59,270 nucleotides of DNA, taken from the NCBI GenBank assembly GCA_038240015.1, contig JBBSEF010000012.1:1-59270 (forward strand), in the 5' to 3' direction. The translations under genes were made by a program, and so were the position numbers. How positions within the stretch are numbered: position 1 is the first letter of the stretch; each line of letters opens with the position of its first letter. Positions 53,513-59,270 of the stretch are shown here, piece after piece. The notes below the pieces were generated by a model. The model saw only the letters and a program-made list of their open reading frames with translations. It was not told the origin of the DNA and did not search any database. This DNA comes from CAHJXF01 sp038240015 (GTDB lineage Bacteria > Pseudomonadota > Gammaproteobacteria > Burkholderiales > Burkholderiaceae_D).

Positions 53513-54067
53513 ATGCGCGCGCTGCATGCCCGGGCTCGAAGCGCGATCGAATCGTGCGGCTTGGGGTGCGTGGTGATCGTGCTCGGGCTCTTCGCCGCAT
53601 GCGGTACGCAGTCGAGCTCGAAGCCCGCGACAACCGAGGAGTCGCCGGTTGCCGAAGCGAAGGCCGCCGCAAAGGGAACGGACCCCGAGGCCGAACCTCC
53701 GCGCGAGTCCAAGGCGCGCAGCATCGACGGCTACAAGCGCGACGCCGCCCGTCGCCTCTACTTTCGCAATACCCCGCAGCTCTTCGACGGAGCGCCGCCC
53801 CCAGTCCTGAAGTCGGTCGTTGTGCTCTCGATCCGGGTCGATGCAAACGGCGTTCCGCTTCGCGTAACGGTGATGCGATCCAACGGCTTTCGCGATCTCG
53901 AACAGCGCGCGATCAAGAGCGTTCACGATGCCGCGCCGTTGCCGGTCCCGCCCGTCGCAATCGTCAAGCAGGGCACGCTCGAGTATGTCGAGACGTGGCT
54001 CTTTCGCGACGATGGCCGCTTTCAGATTCGATCGCTTGCCGAAGCGCAGGCATCCATCGACAAGTGA
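53513..54067 (+). CDS. Lipoprotein with TonB C-terminal-like domain
   Basis: A 184-residue exported lipoprotein. A lipobox (LFAAC, Cys30) ends the signal. A linker rich in A, E, P and K precedes a C-terminal domain (residues about 90-175) of TonB-C type: SVVVLSIRVDANGVPLRVTV, then GFRDLEQRAIKSVHDAAPLP. No ExbB/ExbD or membrane anchor of TonB type is present, so it is unlikely to be a true energy-coupling TonB. It follows atpC by 17 bases and is probably transcribed with it. Confidence 0.78.
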   Translation: MRALHARARSAIESCGLGCVVIVLGLFAACGTQSSSKPATTEESPVAEAKAAAKGTDPEAEPPRESKARSIDGYKRDAARRLYFRNTPQLFDGAPPPVLKSVVVLSIRVDANGVPLRVTVMRSNGFRDLEQRAIKSVHDAAPLPVPPVAIVKQGTLEYVETWLFRDDGRFQIRSLAEAQASIDK

Positions 54068-54091
54068 AGCGCAACGCGTGCGCAAGGCAGT

Positions 54092-54658
54092 TCAGCAAGA
54101 CCCGGTATAGAAACGCAGAGGGCACACCGCTTCGTAACGTTCGTTGCCTCCGACTTCGACTTGCGCACCTTGAGTCACGCGTCGACCTCGTTCGTCGACC
54201 CGCATGTTGAAAGACGCCTTGCGCCCACAGCGACATACCGTCTTCATCTCTTCGAGATCGTCGGCAAGCGTCAGCAAAGTGCGCGAGCCCGGAAACGCCT
54301 TTCCCTTGAAGTCGCTGCGGATGCCGAAGCAGATCACCGGCACCCGGTCCGTGTGCGCGAAGCGATGCAGATCCGTAACCTGACTCTCGGTCAGAAACTG
54401 GGCTTCGTCGATCAACACGCACGAGGGCAGCGGCCGCGAGCGTAGCAGCACCGAGAACTCGGTCGTCGTGTCGAACATTTCGGCAGCGCGCGTGACACCC
54501 AGCCGCGAGGCGATGAGACCGTCGCCGTATCTGGTGTCGATGGCTGCGGTGAAGAGCGACACGGTCTGTCCGCGCTCTTCGTAGTTGTGCGCGACCTGCA
54601 GCAGCGCGGTCGACTTGCCTGCGTTCATTGCGGAATAGCGGAAATGGAGTTTGGCCAT
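54092..54658 (-). CDS. tdk: Thymidine kinase (type II)
   Basis: A 188-residue thymidine kinase for nucleoside salvage. The P-loop SAMNAGKSTALLQVAHNYEE is present, the DEAQFL motif (VLIDEAQFLTESQV) and the zinc cysteines (CRCGRKASF and the final CPLRFYTGSC) are typical of the homotetrameric class. The ATG at 54658 starts MAKLHFRYSAM. It is convergent with the TonB-like gene and divergent from hemE. Confidence 0.95.
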   Translation of the reverse strand: MAKLHFRYSAMNAGKSTALLQVAHNYEERGQTVSLFTAAIDTRYGDGLIASRLGVTRAAEMFDTTTEFSVLLRSRPLPSCVLIDEAQFLTESQVTDLHRFAHTDRVPVICFGIRSDFKGKAFPGSRTLLTLADDLEEMKTVCRCGRKASFNMRVDERGRRVTQGAQVEVGGNERYEAVCPLRFYTGSC

Positions 54659-54806
54659 CGGTCGTGAATCGGTTTGGATTTCTCTTGGTCAACGCGAGGT
54701 CGAGTTGCGGCATCTGCGCTGTTGAATGGCGGACGATGCGAGGCTGCATGATGCAACACTCGGTTTCGATTGCAGGGCCGCCGGTAGAATGCACGACCTT
54801 CGATGG

Positions 54807-55919
54807 ATGACCCGCATGCTCGTCACACGCTTCGCCAACGACACCTTTCTTCGCGCTCTGCAGCGCGAACCGACACCGTACACGCCGGTGTGGTTGATGC
54901 GTCAGGCCGGCCGCTATCTACCCGAGTACCTCGCGACCCGCAAGCAGGCCGGATCGTTTCTCAATCTCGCCAAGACGCCTGACTACGCAACCGAGGTCAC
55001 GTTGCAGCCGCTCGAGCGCTTCGAACTCGACGCGGCGATTCTTTTCTCCGACATCCTGACGGTTCCCGATGCGATGGGCCTCGGGCTGCAATTTCTCGAA
55101 GGCGAAGGGCCGCACTTCGAGCGGCCCGTCAAGGACGAAGGCGACGTGGCGAAGTTACGCGTGCCGCCACAAGAAAGTCTGCAATACGTCTACGACGCCG
55201 TCTCGCAAATCCGACGCGCGCTCTCCGATGCCGCGGGTGTACAGCGCGTGCCGCTGATCGGATTTTCGGGAAGCCCCTGGACGCTTGCCTGCTACATGGT
55301 CGAAGGGTGTTCGTCCCGCGACTTCCTGAAGATCAAGACGATGCTATATCGTCGGCCCGACCTGCTCGCACGCATCCTCGAAATCAATACGCATGCGGTC
55401 ATCTCGTACCTGTCCGCACAAATCGAAGCTGGCGCGCAAGCAGTGATGATCTTCGATACCTGGGGTGGCGTCCTCGCTCACGGCGCCTATCAGCGATGGT
55501 CGCTCGCGCACATGAAGCGGATCATCGATGGACTGCCGAGCAGCCATGCGGGCGTTCGCGTACCGAGCATCATCTTCACCAAGGGTGGCGGCCTCTGGCT
55601 TTGCGACATCGCGAAGACCGGCGTCGACGCAATCGGCCTCGACTGGACCGTCGATCCCGTGGTGGCGCGCAAGCAGGTTGGCGATGATTGCGCGCTTCAA
55701 GGAAACCTGGACCCCGCCGTGCTTTTCGGGGATGACGCTGCTATCCGCGATCAGGTGAAGAAGGTCCTCGACGGGTTCGACAGTCCGCGATCGACCGGAC
55801 ATATTTTCAATCTCGGACATGGCATCTCGCAGTTCACTCGACCCGATGCCGTTAAGACCTTGGTCGACGCGGTTCATGAAATGAGTAGCCAACGTCTCGA
55901 GGCGGCGAGCGAGCACTAA
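54807..55919 (+). CDS. hemE: Uroporphyrinogen decarboxylase
   Basis: A 370-residue enzyme that decarboxylates uroporphyrinogen III to coproporphyrinogen III in heme synthesis. The signature PVWLMRQAGRYLPEY is near the start and ILFSDILTVPDAMGLGL follows. ATG 54807 is preferred; ATG 54816 is a good alternative, and the frame upstream is open but unconserved. In relatives hemE sits near priA, as here. Confidence 0.96.
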   Translation: MTRMLVTRFANDTFLRALQREPTPYTPVWLMRQAGRYLPEYLATRKQAGSFLNLAKTPDYATEVTLQPLERFELDAAILFSDILTVPDAMGLGLQFLEGEGPHFERPVKDEGDVAKLRVPPQESLQYVYDAVSQIRRALSDAAGVQRVPLIGFSGSPWTLACYMVEGCSSRDFLKIKTMLYRRPDLLARILEINTHAVISYLSAQIEAGAQAVMIFDTWGGVLAHGAYQRWSLAHMKRIIDGLPSSHAGVRVPSIIFTKGGGLWLCDIAKTGVDAIGLDWTVDPVVARKQVGDDCALQGNLDPAVLFGDDAAIRDQVKKVLDGFDSPRSTGHIFNLGHGISQFTRPDAVKTLVDAVHEMSSQRLEAASEH

Positions 55920-56268
55920 CCGCTACCGCGAATCGAGGATGCAGATTTGATGGCGACGTTGCAAAATTGTCGCCGCCTCGCTTGACTTATGCACAAAATC
56001 GGGTGCTCAGCGAAAGGAGGACACGCCGCGCGGTCCCCTCAGCTTGCAGTTGCCAAGTGTTTGATTCTAAAGTGGATCGAGCTTGCCCAATATTTCGGCA
56101 TTTTGACAAAAAACCTTTGGACTCCGACAGTTAGCCGCATCGCAGCACCGTTCTTCACAAAGTTGTCCACAATATTTGTGCAAACCTAAAAAGCGTCGTA
56201 GTCACAATTACTTACTGCATCTTCCTGCCAAATTTTTGCGATCTTGTGTGTTGAAAAGCTGCGGCTAG
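55920..56268 (+). other. AT-rich intergenic region between hemE and priA
   Basis: A 349-base non-coding gap clearly richer in A/T than the rest of the window. A hairpin (GGCGAC/GTCGCC, 55952-55974) lies just after hemE but lacks a T-run. DnaA-box-like 9-mers occur within it (listed separately). It must hold the priA promoter; no clear -35/-10 pair was found. Confidence 0.55.
55987..55995 (+). promoter_or_regulatory. Consensus DnaA box
   Basis: TTATGCACA matches the DnaA-box consensus TTWTNCACA exactly. It lies 68 bases after the hemE stop. Three further one-mismatch versions lie at 56151-56159, 56163-56171 and (minus strand) 56177-56185, within 35 bases of each other. A 9-mer by itself is common by chance. 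Confidence 0.4.
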
Positions 56269-58389
56269 ATGGTCAGCATACTTCGCATCGCTCTCGACAC
56301 GCCCGCCGCCGCTTCAGCCGGGGAAGGCCTGTACGACTATCGATGGGCGGGCCCTTCAAAGGTCGGGCAATTGGTCATCGTGCCGTTTGGATCGAGGACT
56401 CTCGTCGGCCTTGTAGTCGAAGTGAGCGACGCCGCAACCGTCGAACCGGAACGCTTGCGCGATGCAACCGCCATCGTCGAAGGGCTCGCGCCGTTGTCGC
56501 AGGAGTGGTTGGCTCTGGTCCGATTCGCAGCGCGTTACTACCATCGTTCGCTCGGAGAAGTCGCACTGCCGTCGCTTCCTTCCCCGTTGCGGCAGGCCGA
56601 TCGCTACACGTTGTCGCTTCCTTCCGCCGACGGAACGCGGACCGCACATCTTGCTTCGATCGATCGAGCGATCAAACGCGCGGAGCGAGCGATTGCCCGT
56701 GAGTCGAAGGGCGCGCAGATCCAACCCGCCGCCGATGCGCTCGTCTTGACTGCGATGCAGTCCGAGGCGCTGGACGTCGTGCTCGCAGCGCGAACCGCCT
56801 TAACGCCGCTTTTGCCGATCCTGCTTTACGGCGTGACCGGCAGCGGGAAGACCGAGGTCTATCTGCGCGCCATCGGCGAAACGATTGCCGCGGGACTGCA
56901 GGCGCTGGTGCTTGTTCCCGAAATCAATCTCACTCCGCAACTCGCCGAGACCTTCCGGCAACGGTTGCCGCAAGCGCGCGTCGCGAGTCTTCATAGCGGT
57001 CATGCCGAAGGTCAGCGTTTGCATCAGTGGTGGCTGGTGCACGAAGGTCAAGCCGACGTCCTGCTCGGGACGCGACTCGCCGTGCTTGCCTCGCTGCCGC
57101 GGCTCGGTCTGATCGTGGTCGATGAAGAGCACGACGGGTCGTACAAGCAGCAGGAAGGTCTGCGCTATTCGGCGCGCGACCTCGCGATCATGCGTGCACA
57201 TCAGGGACGCAAAGGACAGACCATTCCTGTAGTGCTCGCGTCGGCGACGCCATCGATGGAGACTTGGGCGCGTGCCGAGCGGGGCCGTTATCGCAAGGTC
57301 GTTCTCAGCGAGCGCGCGTCGTCGGACGCGCGCCTGCCCACGATCCGCCTCGTGTCGTTGCACCGTGCAAAGACGGAGCACGGCCTGACCGGCGCGGTTC
57401 GCGAGGCGATTGCCGATCGCCTCGCGCGACACGAACCCGTCCTAGTCTTTCACAATCGTCGCGGCTATGCACCGGTGCTTGCGTGCGGCGCATGCGGCTG
57501 GCTCAGCGATTGCCCGCGATGTAGTGTCCACGCCGTGTTTCATCAGGCCGATCGCCGACTGCATTGCCATCATTGCGGATGGCAGCAACGTGTGCCGCGC
57601 GTGTGTCCCACGTGCGGCAACGCCGACCTCGCGGCGATCGGGCGCGGTACGCAGCGCGTTGAAGAAAATCTGCGCAGCTTGTTTCCTGCCGCGCGCATCG
57701 CGCGCATCGATCGCGACAGCACGCGGAAAAAAGGTGCGGCAGCGAGCCTGCTCGACGCGGTCCATGCGGGCGACCTCGACATACTGGTCGGTACGCAAAT
57801 GCTGGCGAAGGGCCATGACTTTCGCAACGTCACGTTGGTCTGCGTGCTCGATGCCGACAGCGCTCTCTACTCGCATGACTTTCGCGCGAGCGAGCGCCTG
57901 TTCTCCAACCTCATGCAAGTCGCGGGACGCGCGGGACGAGGCGGCGCCCGCAGCGGCGAAGCCGAAGTGCTGATACAAACCCGCGCACCCGAGCATCCGC
58001 TCTTCGGCGCGCTGGTCGAACATGACTTCACGCGCTTTGCCGCGAGCCTGCTCGACGAACGCCGACGCTCCGGCCTTCCGCCGTTTTCGCATCAGGCGGT
58101 TCTGCGAGCCGAGGCGAAGACTGCCGAAGACGCCTTGATGTTCCTCGGCGCCGCGCGCGCGGAGGGATCGCGCATCGTCGATGAATGCGGATTGGCTAAA
58201 GCAGTCACGCTCTACGATCCGGTGCCGATGACGATCGCACGGATCGCCGGAGTCGAGCGCGCGCAATTGCTGGTCGAGTCCTCCGCGCGTCCCGCGTTCC
58301 ACACGTTTCTCGATGCATGGCTGCTTGCGTTGCATGCGCTGCGGGCGCGCACGCGATGGCACATCGAAATCGATCCGATCGAGATATGA
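56269..58389 (+). CDS. priA: Primosomal protein N' (PriA helicase)
   Basis: A 706-residue replication-restart helicase. The helicase P-loop is YGVTGSGKTEVYLRAI and the DEEH box is VVDEEHDGSYKQQEGLRYSA. The eight zinc cysteines are visible in CGACGWLSDCPRCSVH and the later HCHHCGWQQRVPRVCPTCGN. The C-terminal helicase lobe contains LVGTQMLAKGHDFRNVTLV. PriA reloads DnaB at stalled forks. The ATG at 56269 gives a full family-length protein. Confidence 0.97.
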   Translation: MVSILRIALDTPAAASAGEGLYDYRWAGPSKVGQLVIVPFGSRTLVGLVVEVSDAATVEPERLRDATAIVEGLAPLSQEWLALVRFAARYYHRSLGEVALPSLPSPLRQADRYTLSLPSADGTRTAHLASIDRAIKRAERAIARESKGAQIQPAADALVLTAMQSEALDVVLAARTALTPLLPILLYGVTGSGKTEVYLRAIGETIAAGLQALVLVPEINLTPQLAETFRQRLPQARVASLHSGHAEGQRLHQWWLVHEGQADVLLGTRLAVLASLPRLGLIVVDEEHDGSYKQQEGLRYSARDLAIMRAHQGRKGQTIPVVLASATPSMETWARAERGRYRKVVLSERASSDARLPTIRLVSLHRAKTEHGLTGAVREAIADRLARHEPVLVFHNRRGYAPVLACGACGWLSDCPRCSVHAVFHQADRRLHCHHCGWQQRVPRVCPTCGNADLAAIGRGTQRVEENLRSLFPAARIARIDRDSTRKKGAAASLLDAVHAGDLDILVGTQMLAKGHDFRNVTLVCVLDADSALYSHDFRASERLFSNLMQVAGRAGRGGARSGEAEVLIQTRAPEHPLFGALVEHDFTRFAASLLDERRRSGLPPFSHQAVLRAEAKTAEDALMFLGAARAEGSRIVDECGLAKAVTLYDPVPMTIARIAGVERAQLLVESSARPAFHTFLDAWLLALHALRARTRWHIEIDPIEI

Positions 58390-58540
58390 GGCGACGCATA
58401 CGCGAGGGCTTGTATGCAGTCCTACAGATCATTCAGGGCGCTGCTGAAAGGACGTGGCCCGCGATGCGACTAGAGTTCGTCGACGTAGAGCGGGTGCCAC
58501 AGCGCTCTCTCTTTTTCCAAACTTTCATTGCGAGGTGCAG

Positions 58541-58750
58541 ATGAACAAGGATCAAGTGAAGGGTCGAGTCGATGAAGCCGTCGGCAAAGTGAAGGAAGTC
58601 ACCGGTCGGGCAGTGGGCGACAAGACGCTGCAAGCCAAGGGACTCGCGCAGGAAGTCGGCGGCAAGGCTCGTGCAACCGCTGGCGACGTGGTCGAGGACG
58701 TCAAGGATGTCGTGAAGGACCAGGACAAGATTCGGGACAGGGATCGTTAA
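58541..58750 (+). CDS. CsbD-family stress protein
   Basis: A 69-residue hydrophilic protein of the CsbD family: MNKDQVKGRVDEAVGKVKEV, then GKARATAGDVVEDVKDVVKD. Family members are small, charged and stress-induced; their function is unknown. The ATG at 58541 follows a GAGGTGCAG ribosome binding site. A terminator follows 20 bases after the stop. Upstream spacing to priA is about 150 bases. Confidence 0.88.
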   Translation: MNKDQVKGRVDEAVGKVKEVTGRAVGDKTLQAKGLAQEVGGKARATAGDVVEDVKDVVKDQDKIRDRDR

Positions 58751-58770
58751 CCGGTTGCTTGCCAATCGAG

Positions 58771-58794
58771 AAAAGGGGCGCGAGCCCCTTTTTT
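58771..58794 (+). terminator. Rho-independent terminator after the CsbD gene
   Basis: AAAAGGGGC and GCCCCTTTT form a perfect 9-base-pair stem around a GCGA loop, followed by more T residues (six in all). This is a classic intrinsic terminator, 20 bases after the CsbD stop. Confidence 0.88.
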
Positions 58795-58823
58795 GTTCCG
58801 ATCGATTTGTATGGAGGCCCGCC

Positions 58824-59054
58824 ATGCCCACCGGATTGAACACATCAGCACAGTCGATGCCGCAGTCGATGCCGCAGTCGATGCACATCACCCCGAACCC
58901 CGATCCGCAACCCCGACCTTCGCCGAATCCGGTTCCCGGGCCGGCGCCGATCACCGACCCGGTCGAGCCCGTGGAAGTGCCCGAGCCGACCGGTATCCCA
59001 CCCGTGACGCCGCCGCCGATCGGCGATCCGCCGGTGATTGCACCGGTCGCTTGA
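58824..59054 (+). CDS. Small proline-rich protein of unknown function
   Basis: A 76-residue protein with no recognised family. The first third has the tandem tripeptide-like repeat QSMPQSMPQSM; the rest is proline-rich (PNPDPQPRPSPNPVPGPAP, VPEPTGIPPVTPPPIGDPP). The ATG at 58824 follows GGAGG at a good distance, which supports real translation. It may be a disordered or wall-spanning linker peptide, or just a composition-biased frame. No signal peptide is evident. Confidence 0.45.
   Translation: MPTGLNTSAQSMPQSMPQSMHITPNPDPQPRPSPNPVPGPAPITDPVEPVEVPEPTGIPPVTPPPIGDPPVIAPVA
58851..58884 (+). repeat. 12-base tandem repeat in the proline-rich gene
   Basis: The 12-mer CAGTCGATGCCG is present twice in full and a third time in part (58851-58862, 58863-58874, 58875-58884), encoding QSMP units. 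This is a simple in-frame tandem repeat that could vary in copy number. Confidence 0.8.
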
Positions 59055-59218
59055 TCAAGCGGCGTACCTGGCACGCCGCTCACGCGCGGACAACGAGGTG
59101 TCGCAGCAGCAGCGCATGGTGAAATTGAAGCGGCGCGAAGCCAAGGTTTGAAGGGAGCCGACGCGACGACCGCGCGTGTGCGATTCTTCGGGCTTCTCGT
59201 TCTCGCCCTTTCACGACC

Positions 59219-59270
59219 ATGGACCAAACGGCACTGCGTGGCGAGCGTCGCTCCTATCGCTATTACGACT
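59219..59270 (+). CDS. Start of a probable queuosine-precursor transporter (YhhQ/VUT family), 3' end missing
   Basis: Only 17 residues are visible (MDQTALRGERRSYRYYD). The closing RSYRYYD resembles the N-terminus of VUT/YhhQ integral-membrane proteins (which often continue into a hydrophobic FVMAAFV-type span), but the diagnostic part is outside the window. The start is an ATG at 59219 without a strong ribosome binding site. Confidence 0.4.
   Translation, partial: MDQTALRGERRSYRYYD

Noticed and set aside
55952..55974. Hairpin after hemE as a terminator
   Set aside because: Only six base pairs with an 11-base loop and no T-run.
58433..59227. 264-codon minus-strand frame with Gly-rich repeats
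   Set aside because: Antisense to the CsbD gene and proline-rich gene; the glycine runs are the complement of the proline codons.
1..59270. tRNA, rRNA, insertion sequence, prophage or CRISPR features
   Set aside because: I scanned for cloverleaf motifs, transposase-like proteins, terminal repeats and regularly spaced repeats and found none that hold up.

Overview
The window is high-GC DNA and reads as a chromosomal segment of a betaproteobacterium, most likely of the order Burkholderiales. The main support is the block mnmG(gidA)-rsmG(gidB)-parA-parB, then atpI-atpB-atpE-atpF-atpH-atpA-atpG-atpD-atpC, then hemE and priA, all on the plus strand. This is the arrangement known from that group. 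The individual proteins (GTP-dependent PEP carboxykinase, GDH-180 type glutamate dehydrogenase, PEP-CTERM protein, long-form DinB) fit the same placement. I found no tRNA, rRNA, insertion sequence, prophage or CRISPR array.

Layout. 1-2661: the 3' part of a phosphonate-type ABC transporter operon (phnC, partial, then two phnE permeases), with a shortened HicB-like antitoxin gene inside it. 2714-10000: a phospholipase D/cardiolipin synthase-like membrane protein, a GNAT acetyltransferase, the 1625-residue NAD-glutamate dehydrogenase and a VOC protein. 10077-13799: a drug-efflux type MFS transporter, converging on an ECF42-type sigma factor module (YCII/DGPF protein, VOC protein, sigma factor). 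13927-21632: a stand-alone RNB ribonuclease, a thioredoxin-fold lipoprotein, an alpha/beta hydrolase lipoprotein, a PEP-CTERM protein, topoisomerase IB and DNA polymerase IV. 21675-31386: MFS transporters, a KefG-KefC potassium-efflux operon, an unknown Trp-rich protein, a VOC-MFS-MOSC operon and a D-2-hydroxyacid dehydrogenase.

31756-39911 is metabolic: pckG closed by a strong terminator, a secreted beta-helix protein and a complete branched-chain amino acid type ABC transporter (livG-livF-livK-livH-livM). 40155-44618 is the chromosome-segregation block. One parS site lies upstream of mnmG and a second lies inside its coding sequence. A minus-strand gene for a protein with four 30-residue MshEN-type repeats (a candidate c-di-GMP receptor) sits between parB and the ATP synthase operon. 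46278-53495 is the complete F1Fo ATP synthase operon. It is followed by a TonB-domain lipoprotein, thymidine kinase (opposite strand), hemE, an AT-rich gap with DnaA-box-like sequences, priA, a CsbD-like protein, a tiny proline-rich protein and the first codons of what is probably a YhhQ-type queuosine-precursor transporter.

Most genes are ordinary housekeeping or accessory metabolism. I do not see an obviously new multi-gene defence or mobile system. The items most worth following are the four-repeat MshEN protein, the internally deleted HicB inside the phn operon, the arginine replacing the Walker A lysine in LivF, the parS pair and the AT-rich gap before priA.
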